Shown here: in pieces, positions 19,833 to 36,098 of the stretch
Numbering within the stretch: the first letter of the stretch is position 1
How the letters are laid out: each line of letters opens with the position of its first letter
NCBI GenBank assembly: GCA_009760855.2
Contig: WPIO01000179.1
Coordinates: forward strand, 35,001 to 97,000
Reading direction: 5' to 3'
DNA length: 62,000 nucleotides
From: Cristatella mucedo
Lineage: Eukaryota > Bryozoa > Phylactolaemata > Cristatellidae
Translations under genes and position numbers: made by a program
The notes under the pieces: generated by a model
Told to the model about the DNA's origin: nothing
Databases searched by the model: none
The model's input: only the letters and a program-made list of their open reading frames with translations

Positions 19833-22800
19833 GAGTTGTATATGTAGAGTGGAGAGAGCAGTGAGCAGAGACAAGGAGAGCAGAGAGATACTGTCAGAGG
19901 AGAAAGATACAGAGAGACGATGAGGTAGGTGACAATGACAGTGACAGAATATCAGTGACATTCACACGAGAACAGCACCCATAAGTGCTCGAGATAGACG
20001 ACAATGCACAGAGAGGGAGGGACTCAGTGAAGGAGAGTATGGCAGGACAACCCCACCTGCTGGGTGATGTCGTTAATTTCAGATATCAGCGAATTGTTCA
20101 GCTATCAGAGGATGCGGTGCCAGCACGGGCCAAGCAACAATAGCACCAAGTAAGCAAATAGACCTTCGGTGGGCCGACTGTTCGAGAAGCCTGGCCACCG
20201 GGGACCGGCGGCTGCAAGAGCTCGGGAGAGAGCGGAAGAAACCAGATGGTACTCGGAGACCTGGGCAGGCAGAGATTACACCACAGTAGGGGCAGCAATA
20301 AAGGCAACCGCAGGCTGCCGGCATCAGAAGAGGCAATAGAAGGCAGTGCAGCTGCAATGATTCTGCTGCTCTGCAGGCAACTCGTGAATCATGGCTGCTC
20401 TCTTAGGATGTGGCATCCAGCTTGCCCAGGTGTGGGATGGTTCTGCCCTCTGCAGTGGTGCACTTTGCTGGCTAGCTGTCGGCAGCTAAACCCCTTATGG
20501 CAATAGGCCGACCTACGTAAAGGTCAGGATAGAGCTACTTAGCTCTAAGCCTAGCAAGGACTGAGGCTTGTGGTGCAGACGCCTACTTCAAAAAGCCCCA
20601 GAGCCCAAGCCTACAGTTGCTGAAGCTCTTTACCCCAGCCAGCCTGAAGCGGCCAAAGAGAGCACACATGGACACGTGACAGTGCATTCTACCCCGAGGG
20701 GCTGCAACCGTGGTATGGCTGGGGGGTGTAGGAGGCATGTAAGGGTGGGCACACCAGTGGCACAACAAGCAAGCAAGTGGTCACCCTCTGCCTGTTACTC
20801 TCTAGTAATTCCAGCCAGGGTTAGGGCCTTCAGTAGGGCTTCACCTGGCTTGGCTTCATTCGGCCTCCTCGCCTGGTCAGCAAGCCCCGCCAGGCCAGTG
20901 GATCCCGCTGTGGTGCTGCGTGCGTACAGATTTGTAGGAAAGACGCTCGTCCAGTAGAGAAGTGAGAAGTTCTTCCGGTAAAAGCGCAAGAGAATGTGTG
21001 TCAGAGAAAGAGAGGCAACAAGTCAGACAGTGAGTGAGAAACAGAGAGAGACAACAGGCTGAGAGTTCCACACAGGCACAGAGCGAGATGGAGGCAACCG
21101 GAGATCGAAGACAGATGGGGAACAGCAGAGACACGTAGACAGGAAAGACAGGTGGCAGAGACAGAGACAGACGGACACGCGCGCCCACACGTGCATATAG
21201 AGAGCATCAGCGATCCTAGAGGCCATTCAGGCAAATAAAAGACGCCGGCGAGACAAGCCACAACCATGCCAGGAACCGACACGAGATAAAGCCAAGGGAA
21301 AGGAACGAGGGCCGACTGCAAAGAGGCATCGAGAAATCGACTGGCACGTCAAGCCGAGACGTGGCTACGGCTACAATAGCCAATGAGCCACCAAAACTAG
21401 CTAGCAACACTGGTAACGGATGGTTTCTGATCAGCACATCCAATCACGATCACTCTGCTCACAGTTGTTCAAGGAGTTTGAATGACCGAGCATACTGACC
21501 CACTGAGCTATGGCACCAACAGGATTGATGGCATAAGTGAAAACATACGAAAAGGTTGCCCGCCAGCAATAGCTAGGACGACGGCAGGCAGCCTAAGCTA
21601 GGCTAGGCTGGCAGGCAGGCACAGGCGGTAGACACACGAGTTCGGCTGCTTCAAATAGACCACCTCCTTCCTGCCCATGCACTTCCCTACCCACATGAGC
21701 TGCCAGGCAACATTTGGCCCAACAAGGAACTTTAGCAGGAGCACGCAACTGTGACACCATGCACTTAAGATGATCTGGCACAAGGTTTGGCATCGGAATC
21801 CCGTTGCCACTGTTCTTCAGCACGAATCACCTTTGGCTTTGGGCCAGCTCGGCTGGCAAGGAATCGACAGCCAGCGAGCTGAGCGAAGGAGCTCGGTTTG
21901 ACAGCGAGGCTGTGGAGGAGGCCAACAGTGACGGGACCAACGAGTGGCCACCTTGCTTCTAGACCAATTTGGCTGACTTCAGACAGGTATGCACTCTATT
22001 CATTCCCAGCGGATAAGAAGCAGCGGTCCACACATTCCAGTCTATGGCCAGCAGCAGATCGGTGCATGAGCAGCCGTGAAGTGACGTCACGTGAAAGTGA
22101 AGGTCTTTTGAGTCGCTGGCAGCAGCCCAAAGGCTTGAGCCGGCATGGCCAACCTAAGCGGCCGACAAACGCAATGACTACAGGGACTGCTGGGAGCTGC
22201 AGGCCCCGAGAGGTGGCCAACTGGCCCCCAGCAAAGGCTCCATCCAGCATAGGTGAGGAGGTGGGGTCGAGGCAAGCCGAATGGAGAGTTATCTCCTGCA
22301 GGTGGGCGTGCCAGGTGCATAGGTCACCTAACCTCCTGGCCAGGATAACTGACCCTCCTTCAAATGCAAATTCCGGGATGTTGGTGAGGGGGGCTATCGA
22401 AGAACCAAAAAAAGAAGCGCCAGCTTTGCCGGCTCGCTGAGGCCTCTCCTAGAGAACGTTGGTGGGGCCGAAGACTGCAATTATGCATGCATTCCAAAAC
22501 GCCACTCCAGGCTACCGAGAGCTCCAAGCAGAGACCAGACTGAGGCTTTGTTAGGTGATGACATACCACAGCCAATTATGCCCCATTACCGGTGACTGTG
22601 TGCAGCTCCAGGGCAGCATTTGTGAACTGCAAGCTAGGAGCCAGCGACCAAGCAGCTGCTGGAGCCAACCTTGAACTTGGCCTGAACATTTTGTGAGCGA
22701 CTGCCCCAGCCTCCCAGCCGCTCACGAAAGAAGCCGAGAGGTACATGAGGTCACCTGAGCCAACGCTTCTCCCTGCTGCTGCTGCTAGCATCTGCTTCGG

Positions 22801-24419
22801 TGGACACGGGTTTCAGGGAGAAGCTGGCAGCTGGCTGCGATGATGATGATGATAGCAGTTGAGGTTGACGGCAGTGGTTGCAAGCCACAGGCAATGCCTG
22901 CAAGCAGCCCTCAGTTGCAGGCTACTACAGTGAAGCAGGAAGTCAACTTGAAGTGTGCTTCGGAGAGCTCAGCATGCTGCAGTTTGCTGATGCCCTCCAA
23001 GAAAACACACCAGAGAGACCAGTTTTAGCCTTTCCTCCCAACCGCAGGCCGGTTTAACCGGCTTAGAAGGAACCGCTGTGACCGTTTGACTGAAACGATG
23101 AATGCCGAAAAGCGTCAGGTGAAAGACAGCAGCCTGTGCTTCAAGCATGTGTTCCATAAGCAAAACAGCACTTGCCGGCCTTGTGTCACGCACCTTGTGT
23201 GCGTGAGTTAAAGCAAAATTGTCAGTAAAGAAAAAGGAGTGTTGCAGTGCCCAGGCTGGCTGGCAACGTTAGGCAGTGTGGAAGGGGCCACGGGCCGTGA
23301 TACATTGTAGGGGCCACCGGCCAACTTTCAATAGAACTGGAAGTATAAGTTATACAGGGATAGTCAGCATCATCTATCCAGTATACGATCGAAGCTGGGC
23401 GAGTGGATATGTGAAAGAAAGCAAAAGGTAAGAGAGGATGACAAGACAGACAGAAAGCAAACAGACAGACAAACAGAGGCAGAGGAAGGGAGAGAGGGAG
23501 GAAGGGAATGCGAGTGGGGAACAGTGACAGAAAGAGATGGGCAGCGATGGAGGGAACATGAAGGAGAGAGAATGGTTTTTAAGGAGGTTGCCTGGTAGGG
23601 GGAAGGAGGGGCTGGAAAAGAAGGATAGTGAGCTGGGAGTTGGTCGGAGCTCAGACATCCGCTGCTGCATGGCAAACGTACGGGAGCAAGGAGAGAGAGG
23701 CTTCTTCTGTCCTACGGTAGGCATCGATCGGCATGACTGCTTGTTGGCCTCTCGCCCGGGTCCTTGGTTGCTCAAAGGCAGATGGAAAGAAGATGGGTTA
23801 CGAATGAGGAACAACTGGTTGCCTAAGGACCGGCAACCGACCTGAAATGCCCAGTGCCCGAAAGGGGCACACTTTTGATGATAAATTACTGAGTTCATGG
23901 AATCAAGTTCACACTAGCCGGTGTCTAAATACCCAAATCTAGTGGCACTTACCCTTTGACCTAAGTTCACATCACTATTCCAGTATAATTTCCCCTACCA
24001 GGACAGGAACCCCAAGCCTTTTGATTGGGGGAGTGTAGAACCACTGAGGGTGCAGACTCATCACCACATGAGATCCTGTACATGCCCAAGGAGGAAACCC
24101 ACGAACGTAACCGTGTGCATAGGGGAGCCACCATGCCAAGCCCTATCCACCCCCTCCCCGGCGAATCAAAGGGGCATCAGGCAGCTTGACCACACGTCAC
24201 GCCCCTTAACATCCTCCTATGGTCGAGCAGCCTCTGAAAAGGTCAAGGTCTAACCACCTTGCTTAAAATTCTGCTATGCCATCGAGCACAATTACCTCAA
24301 AATAGCCAGATCGGCCAAGGGTCTCCTGTGTAGGTCGGTTCTGAGGTGGTCTGTTAACCTCTTTCTCTCTTCATATCCTTTCTCTTCATTCGTGCATAGA
24401 GAGAGCAACTCCCATATAC

Positions 24420-24506
24420 ATACATTATATATATATATATATATACATACATTATATAGATATATATATATATATATATATCCTTATTTGCTCTCTCTTC
24501 TCCCTC

Positions 24507-24591
<85 letters not shown>
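24420..24591. repeat. (TA)n and (CT)n microsatellites
   Basis: TA-rich repeats to about 24480, then a CT tract from about 24508 with roughly 40 units. Confidence 0.95.
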
Positions 24592-24592
<1 letters not shown>

Positions 24593-24639
24593 ATCTGTCA
24601 CTCTGACAGTGTAGATTTCCCTTCTCAACTTCTGTATGC

Positions 24640-24800
24640 CGAGCTGGCTTGGCCCAGTGGTTAAGATGCTCACCCCGATTAAGGACTGACCTAGGTCGTG
24701 GGTTCGAGACCCGTGGCTCATGTGAAGTGCCTGAATAGAGATTAGGTTCTCTTAGGGCGCTATATAAATGAGTTATATATATTATTATATATCATATATG
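24640..24800 (+). mobile_element. tRNA-headed SINE with LINE tail (best preserved)
   Basis: A box TGGCCCAGTGGTTAAGATGC and B box GGGTTCGAGACCCGTGGC are intact and spaced as in a tRNA. They are followed at once by AAGTGCCTGAATAGAGATTA and GGTTCTCTTAGGGCGCTATA, then an AT-rich end. The 3' half equals the tail of the LINEs in this window, so this is a SINE that borrows its tail from a partner LINE. The absence of a full tRNA fold and the attached tail argue against a tRNA gene. Confidence 0.88.
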
Positions 24801-25599
24801 GCTGTTTCTGTGCATATCGGAGTATCCCACTCTGTCTGGCAGCCTCCGACAAGAGAGCCGGTGCAAGCAGACACGGGCAGCTAGAGCAGCTGCCTCTGCT
24901 GGACCAATTGCAGCATTGGCCATAGCACAGTGAGTGTTCAGAAACAGGCTAGCACTGCTGCAAACCGGGGAATCGAATAGACCAAACAAAAGGCTGGGAG
25001 GGCGGTGTGCACAAAGCATTCATGCAATTATCCAGCTGTCTTAGTGACGGTTGCAAACCACGTGAATGGTGCATGCCACTAAGCTGAGGTGGCAGCACTG
25101 CAGCAACAATGGCAGCAGAGGCACTGGATCGTAGCAGCAGCAGCATCGTCATAGCAGGCAAACTGGGCGAATCTGCCACACTCCCAACAAGATACCAATT
25201 ATCCCCCATCCAAAGTAAGACTGCTGCTCGGCTGCAGGGCAGACCACACAGTACGGCATGCGAACGATTGGATTCGAGCACAAGCAAGCAGGCACACGAA
25301 CATGACCAGAGAAGATGGGTGAGTGGAAGGAACTCGATGGTAGTACCATTTTATCCCAGTCAGCTATAGTATGTGGTTGAGGACGTTCGTGGTGCACAGC
25401 ATAAATGAGAGCATTCCAAGGCACAGTTTTAAGAAGATGCAAAAGACATATTCTCCCCTACCTAGTTCCTCTCCTTGCTCTCTCTCTCTCTCTCCCCATT
25501 CTCTCTACTTGCTCTCTCCTTTCTCTCTTTTTGCAGCAGACTAGGTCGAGCAAGCAGCCAGCTAGTCTCCTCTGAAAATACAGTTTACTCTGATTTGCT

Positions 25600-25690
25600 A
25601 CTGCGATCGAAATCGTAGGTCACACTCCATTTAGGGTAGGTCTGCAGGCTACTGCCCACAACTCTTGGGAAATGAGGCTGCTGAATCAGC
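25600..25690 (+). mobile_element. SINE central-domain fragment
   Basis: CTGCAGGCTACTGCCCAC followed by AATGAGGCTGCTGAATCAGC matches the domain seen at 5480-5530, 37290-37360 and 55240-55300. A tRNA head is not recognisable. Confidence 0.6.
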
Positions 25691-26217
25691 TACCATTTAT
25701 TTCAACATTTTTCGTGTCAGCACGGGGACTGGGCTCGGGCCACGACCCCACACTGGCATGTGACTAGGGTCGTCTATTGGCGAGGCACTGCAGCCTGAAC
25801 TTTCATGCAGCTTCACTAACTACCCCCAGATTCATGCATTTATCTGACCGAGGCACCTTCTGAAGGCAGGGAAGCCAAGGCACTTTCACCACTCACCAGG
25901 GGGCAGCAACTAGATGTAGCAAGAGGCAGCGCCTGACCTCTTAAGCCATTGCAGAATTTCATACCGGCTGCTGCCATGGCCAATGGCATGACATTTCACG
26001 GGGGGGGGGGGGGGGTAACCCACACCCAAACCTTCCACCGGGGATGTGAAGAGGGAGGGGTAGGGAAGGGGGAACAGCTGCATCTCTAGTCCAAACAGTT
26101 AACACGTCATTTTGCAGGCCCTCGTGGGTGCAGAGTCTCGCAGTGCTTGCTCAGCAGTTTCAGCACAGCGCCTACATGAGCCGACCACAACCGATAGAGC
26201 CGATGCATGTTTTCCGC

Positions 26218-26241
26218 CTCTCTCTTTCTCCCTTCCTCTTC

Positions 26242-26293
<52 letters not shown>

Positions 26294-26310
26294 CACTCTC
26301 TTTTCTCTCT
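26218..26310. repeat. (CT)n microsatellite, interrupted
   Basis: CT units broken by CCT and TTT; about 90 bp. Confidence 0.92.
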
Positions 26311-26951
26311 CCCCTCACGAACCGATCAAGCAAACGAGCTCTGCCAAGACCCGGCAACTGCATCAAAGACTCAGCAGCAGCAGCACGAGTTCCCCGGGCT
26401 CCAACCTTTACGCAGCAGATCAATACTGCCGAGGCTTCTCTTGCTCGCTCGCTCGGCCTGCTTTGCTCCATACTGTAGCACACCAAGGTGCTCCATCCAG
26501 ATGATGCAGCCATGCCAGGTCCGGAAGCAGCAGGGCAGTGGCAGCAGGGGGAGGGAGGGGAGCCGGTGCGAAGCCGCAGTACTGTTGCAGCACTGTTGCA
26601 GGATGGTCTAGTGCTTCAGGTAACATCAGCATTGAAGGCAGCAAGCAGCCCGCACTAGGTACTTCGGCTGCTTAAGTTGGTTTCGCAAGCTTCGGCAGAT
26701 ACTGCATAGCCCAGGAGCATGCCAGTCGCCGTGCTCAGACAACCAGATGGGAGCAGCAGTGACCCAGATGCTAAGTCGCCAACAGAGCCAGAACCAGCAG
26801 AGGTCATAAACCAATTGGCCTGCAGGCACGACCGACTAGCTTGGCCATTTCTCAGACCTCGGTCTCTGCCTATACGCCTGTACTTGCTCACGGTCTGGCA
26901 TCTGTCACTCTCTTGCTGTCTCTTAACATTATCTCAATGTCTCTTGTTGCC

Positions 26952-27086
<135 letters not shown>

Positions 27087-27687
27087 GTCTGCCTTCCCCA
27101 TCCCCCTCTCCACACGTGTAAACTGACTCATAGAGCAAATGAATCGGCTACAAGCTGTAATGGCACCCTTCCTACCAGCAAACACTGCTCGGCACTCACT
27201 GTTGAAGGGAGACGTCATGAGGATATACAATACCAACGATATACAAAAGCCAAGGTAGCCTGTCTCCCAACGACCTAATGGGTCCTAGTCAAACTGGCCA
27301 AGCTAAGTCACTTTGCTACAAAATAAAGTTCAAATCAAGGCTGATCTGACAACTGGAAAGCATAGATATCGCTCTAACAGACAGCTCGACAAGCATTCAC
27401 CAAGCTTTCATCAACAATGGAAAGATATATCTTACCTGGTGGCAGTCTCACGAGTAGCTGAACCCTGATCTCCAGAGCCAGCCACAGTAGACGGGACAAA
27501 GGGAAGTGCTGGTTGAAAAGAAAAGCTGCAGCCAATTCCACAAAGACAGGCTGTACAAACGTATGCCATTCCTGCCGACCTGCCACTGGGCAGGCTGTCG
27601 TAGCCAATAGCCTATACGAGCTTTCATGGGATGGAACCTTGACCTTGCCCAGGGCTGACTAACCATCAGGCGGTTGAAGGGGTCTCA

Positions 27688-27889
27688 TGCTAAAATTGTG
27701 GCTAAGCACATCAGGGAGATTATGACTGACGTCCATGATTTGTAGTTCCTAAATTATAACTCTATGACTGATTATGTGATAATCTATGGCCAAGGCAGCA
27801 TAAAAGCCAACGCCTGCATGACAGACTGGGAGTTGGGCTTCTGGAGTTGAGTTGGCATAGGCATCTGAGCTGATTTGAGCTCTAGGCAC
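27688..27889. repeat. Inverted repeat, left copy
   Basis: Shares long words with the reverse complement of 29348-29500, for example CATCAGGGAGATTATGACTG-like, AAGGCAGCATAAAAGCCAA and CTGATTTGAG/TTGATTTGAG with the same order and spacing. The two copies face each other around a MITE. Confidence 0.8.
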
Positions 27890-28654
27890 TTGAGCCGTAG
27901 GTGTTTGTTATGGCCGCTGTTGAATGCCAGCAACCCTACGTCATTATCGAACTCACGCTCCGGCCTCCCAGCAGTCCCAGCATTGCTCGAAGCAGACTGC
28001 TGGATAGCCAAGATACTAAGATAGACATTTCTAAGGATCGTTGGACTACCACTGAGGCCAGGCTATCCATACTCTCATATAAAACACGCCTACATGCCAC
28101 TTGATGCTGCGCAGCCGCCAAAAAGGCCATTGCATTAATTTAAGATGACCACGAATTCGGAATTTGCTTTAGCTCGGTCGAACTCAATTCGCGAAATGTC
28201 GGCGATACCCACATCCAAAAGTGGCAGAATTTTAGTACAGGATTGTTCAGAATTGCCAAGTGGGCAGTTTTCAGGCACCCAGTATTGCGGTGAATACATG
28301 CCTTTATCGGTCGAATTTAGAAATCCATGTTTCAAGTTTAACGCTTGCCAATATAGTCTCACAAGCAATGAGACTAGCACGCGACGACAGCCAAGGGTCA
28401 ACTCAGCAACTATGCTACTTCTGACACCTAACGTTATAAACGAAGTGCATCGACTTCCACGACCGGTAAGAACTGGGCCACAAGCACAGCACTAGTAACG
28501 ATACTAGCCTCAGCCGACGTGTGACAAACACTGGTGACAATTGATTCTTGTATCAGGCCAAGCGACCTGCAGGTGCTCCGACGTATCCATTGCAGTACAG
28601 AGGTCTATTTGACAGTGCCAGGAGAGTTACATGCGTTTAACAGTGGCTACTGTG

Positions 28655-29331
28655 TAAAGTCGACCTTCATTTATCGTGGTTAATCCGTTCCAGACTCTAC
28701 CACGGCTGGTGAATTTCCACGATGTACGATTCTTTATTTATAAATCAAATATTTTCTTAGTTCGAGCACAGAAGACCGGTTGATGACCCTCTAAATACGG
28801 TTGCTAACGTTATTAGAGCCCTCCGGACATGAAATAACACCCCTTTAGTCACCATTACACTCGTATTACCAAATATATTAGACAAAATAAGAGAAATAAG
28901 ACATATTAGACGTTACAAACATAGTATTGTTATTATTGTACATTTAATTGCACACAGAATTCTTATGCACGAACACCAAGCTATGAAAATACTGCGTTTG
29001 GTGATGAAGCGATTAAGATGGAGAGACGTACAGCACAGCAAAGAAGTGAAAGGTTACTGCTCCTCTGAAGGCCCGACTTCAGTAGGAGAGTCGTCAGGTG
29101 GTGAAGTATCTTCAACGGGTGTGTCGTTGTCCTCTTCCGTGTTCCATACGTACAGTAATTTTAATTTTAATTGTAATAACTAGGGTGTATAATTGACTCA
29201 GACAAACGAGCGCAGGCTGTATCATTTTCACTATTTCGATTAACTTTTTAATGAATTTACACATATTTCAAAAAACCGCGTTAGAGTGAAGCCGCAAAAG
29301 TCGAAGCAGGAAGTAGCGAGAGACGACTGTA
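28655..29331. mobile_element. Tigger/pogo-like MITE (nonautonomous)
   Basis: The left end TAAAGTCGACCTTCATTTAT and the right end, read inward, TACAGTCGTCTCTCGCTAC share an AGTCG.C.. terminus next to TA. The following CGTGGTTAATCCGTTCC and the right-hand GTGAAGCCGCAAAAGTCG are typical of Tigger/mariner-type ends. The interior is AT-rich without a transposase domain; its 72-codon plus frame has no signature. The ends match only in part. Confidence 0.5.
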
Positions 29332-29347
29332 CACCCATGACTCTATG

Positions 29348-29500
29348 GCCTAGATCTCAAATCAACTCAAATGCCTAGTCCAACTCCAGATGCACATCTG
29401 CCAGTCTATCATGCGGGCTTTGGCTTTTATGCTGCCTTGGACTATCGCCTAATCAGTTTCAGGAACCGCAAATACTGAATATCAGTCATAATCTCCCTGA
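29348..29500. repeat. Inverted repeat, right copy
   Basis: Reverse-complement partner of 27688-27889, roughly three quarters identical by eye, with small deletions. Confidence 0.8.
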
Positions 29501-31319
29501 TTTAGCATACTGCCGTTACAATGCCCCTTCCTGGGCTTGAAGCCCGACATACAGCTAATCCTTTATGTATTCCTTACTATTCAGATCCCGCTATGGCCAC
29601 TATGCTCACAGAAAGAAAACGACTCTCTTGTGATTTGTGAGTGTATACGCATTGCAGAGCATGTCCATATACACTACAACTCGTTTTGAGCTAGCTAGGT
29701 TATGGGTCAAGAATTTATAGTTTACTGTTTAGGAGTTAGGGTTTACCGGTTTTTAGGGCTTGGGATTTAGGGTTTATGGTGACTGGCTGTCAGGTTGGAC
29801 TTAGTACTATGGCCTCGATACATTCCAGCATATCCGGTCCCCCCCCCCCCGTGGTGCACGATGAACGATGAACGGACCGACCCATGGCACCTTCAATGCC
29901 CGAGAGGAATGCCCTAGGTCTCCTGATCATTGCAGTCATGGTGGCCAAGCCTTTCTATTTTCTTTGGCGAGCAGTGGATCTGTTGCCTGCCACTGGCAGT
30001 CAGCAGCTGCCACGTCGAGAAATGCAGAGGAGCCTATAAGGCCAATGCGAGCGGCAGGGGGACACCAGCTGGCCTCAGCCGTAGGCCCAGACACAGAGCA
30101 TGCAAGTACATACTTAGTAGGCATGAGGCCGGACCTGCGAATGAAGTGTGCCGGTAATTTATAAAAGACTCGGCACGAACCACGACGGAAGGGGGTCTGC
30201 TGCTGCTGGCGTGTGGGCTCGGGCGCAGGGCTTCCGCAACCGATGGGGCGTGGCACAGCTAGGTGGGAAAGAAGGCGCAGACGAGCGATTTGCAGCAAGC
30301 CTTCGTCACCTGCTGGTCCGAGTGCCTCGCAGGACTGCTGCTCGGAAGCCTATGCGACTGACGACACGCAGCCAGCACCGCGCGAATTCCGGCTCCCGAT
30401 TCTTCTGCCAGCCCCCCTTCCCCGATCTTAAGGAAGCGGCACATTATTTCTGAGCAGGACTTCCTTGTCTTCGAGTGGAGAGCTTCCAGCAGCTAACCAG
30501 TCGCACCAGGGCAGCGAGCTGCCGCTGTCTTCTGGAGCATCTGGGCCTGGCGACAGTGTGGCAGCGAGGCACAGACCAATGCGTCCTCCGCTGGCTGATG
30601 CTTCAATGACTGAAGCTAGGGAGGCAGCGTGCAGAGCCGACGACCACTGAATGCACCGGAGCTCTGGCAGGCTTCAGCCAGCCAGCTGATGCAGCAGCAG
30701 CAGCAGCAGCAGCTGTGGCTCAGGCCCAGCAACAGGACGCTGGGAGCTATTGAGGCTTTCACAGCCAGGCCAGCTCAGCACCAGCAGCCGGCCGGCGCCC
30801 TTTTGTCCAGCCATATGCTTCGACACCTGGCACAGCATGAGAAGGTAATGCACTCCGGGTACTCTTTCTGATCGCTCTCTCTCTCACACACACTCTCTTT
30901 ATGATTCCTGAGCGGCTTTACACGTACGATCGGTAGCCAATGGCATGCATGTTGACCCGATAAAAAAAGAGAGTGAGAAGAATAGTGAATTAGTAGAAGC
31001 CTAGCGAATTAGGACAAGCAGAGCGAATTAGCAGATCGCGCGTAAGGAAGTATTGGCAAAGAAGTGGCAGCAAAGACTGAGCACAGTCGGAGGCAAGCGA
31101 AGTTCCAGCCCAGTGCCACAGCACTCCAGCACTGAGAAAGCTCACATTGGCAACACGCACACACATATGCGTACTTCCAAGTAAATACAACCAGCTCGAT
31201 GGGGAGGGCAAGAGTAGCACTGACGACTGGATGTCACCGGTCAGCCGGAGCCACTGACAAGCCGGTGACCGGCCACAAACAGAAACGGCAAAGCGGGGGA
31301 AGAGTAATCGGAGTAGATC
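29501..31319. other. Intergenic, no gene recognised
   Basis: Contains TTTAGGG/TTAGGG-like words at 29725-29790, a C10 run near 29840 and a short CAG run at 30690-30712. Frames around 29870-30450 lack family signatures. Confidence 0.5.

Positions 31320-34371
<3,052 letters not shown>

Positions 34372-34465
<94 letters not shown>
34372..34465. repeat. (CA)n microsatellite
   Basis: About 47 uninterrupted CA units. Confidence 0.97.
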
Positions 34466-34467
<2 letters not shown>

Positions 34468-34609
34468 CATATATGCAAACACCAGCACGGTAAAGCAAGA
34501 CCAAAGTAGTGTCATCAGCCTTCCACAGCTCGAGGCCGTGTGGAGCAGCATCGACTGTCTGAACAGCTGGCCAAGATTCGAGCCAGCAGAGCAGCACCAG
34601 TAATCACAG

Positions 34610-34805
34610 CAGCACTAGCAGCGGCAGAAAACTTGCAGTAATAGCAGTGGCAGCAGCAGCAGCAGTGGCGAAGGCAGTGGCAGCCACAGCAGTGGTGGCA
34701 GCAGTGGCTGCAGCAGCAGCAATAGCATTGGCATTAGTGGCAGCAGTAGCAGTGGCAGCAGAAGTAGCAGTGGTAGCAGTGACAACACTGCAGCCAAAGC
34801 AGCAG

Positions 34806-34838
<33 letters not shown>

Positions 34839-34915
34839 TGGCAACAGCAGCAGCAGCAGTGGCAACAGCAGCAGCAGCAGCAGAGGCAGCAGCAGCAGTG
34901 GCAGTGGCAGAGGCA
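34610..34915. repeat. (CAG/CAGTGG)n trinucleotide-rich tract
   Basis: 300 bp of AGCAGC, GCAGTGGCA and CAACAG units. All three frames of either strand are open homopolymer-like (Ala, Gln/Trp, Leu/Cys), so coding is not supported. Confidence 0.9.
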
Positions 34916-36098
34916 GCCAGCCAGAGCAGCTACAAAGCAAGCATTCCGACCGCAGGTAGAAAGCAGCAGGGCACTCATGCTGCCATTTCGATAACTGCGC
35001 GCCAGCTGAGCAGCTGCAAGAATGTAACAGACGGCTGGCAACCATCGCTCGAGCATTCGAGACGCCTGCCAGGCAGCTCGTGCCCCTGCCTCCTGTACAG
35101 AACTGGCCGAGAAGTCAAGCACACTCTCACCGTAATTTATTACTGCTTGCTAACCGAGGCTCCTCTATAAATGCCAACCCTCGGGAAAGAGCCCCATAAT
35201 GGTAACCTGCTGAACATTATACACGGGAATAATTATCCGTTTTCATACCTTCGAACAATCGGTCCAAGCGATTCAACCAAGGTGAAAGTGTCAAACCTAC
35301 TAGGGGGCCGGGTAACGGGAACGTGGGGGGCTGTCTCGGATGGCTGGTGCTGCTGCTAGCTGACTAGTTGCTGCTTCGACTGCAGGGAAGACGATGACAA
35401 AGCACCGCCGATAGCTCCCGCATGCGCTGGCAGGGATCGAGCACTCTTCTGTCACTTCCTCGAGAACGTTACCGCGTGGCTCAGCCGGCGGCAGCGCACG
35501 ACCAGGGCTCCGAGCAATCCGAGCAGCAGCAGCCGAATGAATGGGGGAACGGCCCCCCCCCCCCGGGGCCGGACGCCGCTCGAGTGGTCGGCACGGCTCG
35601 GCTCGGCGAGCAGCTGCCGTGAGAGCACCTGCTCGCCCTCGAGCACCTTCCGGCCGATTCTCGACGACCGTCGCTGGCACGCCTGCGGCCGGCGGAAGAC
35701 AAGCCCGAGACCGGTGCCCTCCATCCTTCTTCACCCCCTCCCGCTAGCGGCTGGCAGGCAGCTGGCAGTAGCGCTAGGCAGCTCGGTAGACAACGGCAGG
35801 CAGCTCCACGACGACCGACCGACGGGGTTGGGCCGGCGGCTGCAGCAGCTGGTGCCAGACCGGCCAGTCGGAGACGCTGGAAGCTCGGTGCTCTCATCGC
35901 GGGCACGCGGCTGCCGCTGCTGCCAATGCTATTGCTGCTGGCAGGGCCGCCTTCGACGAACATCGCTGGATCGCCGGTCGATCCGTCGCGGCCGCGGACA
36001 GCGGGGCCGCTGGCCGGAAGGGGTTGACATAGCTAGCCGGTCGAGCGACGGGGCGGGCAACGACAAGCGCTCGGAGGAAGCGCTGGAGGCGCGGGGTC

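Larger units (their letters stand above)
18521..24639. other. Intergenic, no gene recognised
   Basis: 6 kb holding a TA microsatellite (18695-18751), an alternating purine-pyrimidine stretch (19776-19832) and purine-rich GAGA/CAGA patches (19850-20040, 20990-21190, 23400-23560). Open frames are short and show no family signature. Confidence 0.5.

Noticed and set aside
24640-24720. tRNA gene
   Set aside because: A and B boxes are good, but no closing acceptor stem is evident and it continues into a LINE tail, so SINE is the better call. The same holds for 42630-42715 and the other heads.
25640-25720. RNase H-like peptide (GNEAAESA) suggesting a LINE RNase H domain
   Set aside because: The same DNA block appears behind tRNA heads elsewhere in several frames, so it is SINE sequence and not a coding domain.
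34604-35122. 172-codon Cys/His/Ala-rich minus frame
   Set aside because: Artefact of the CAG/CAGTGG repeat; all frames are open.
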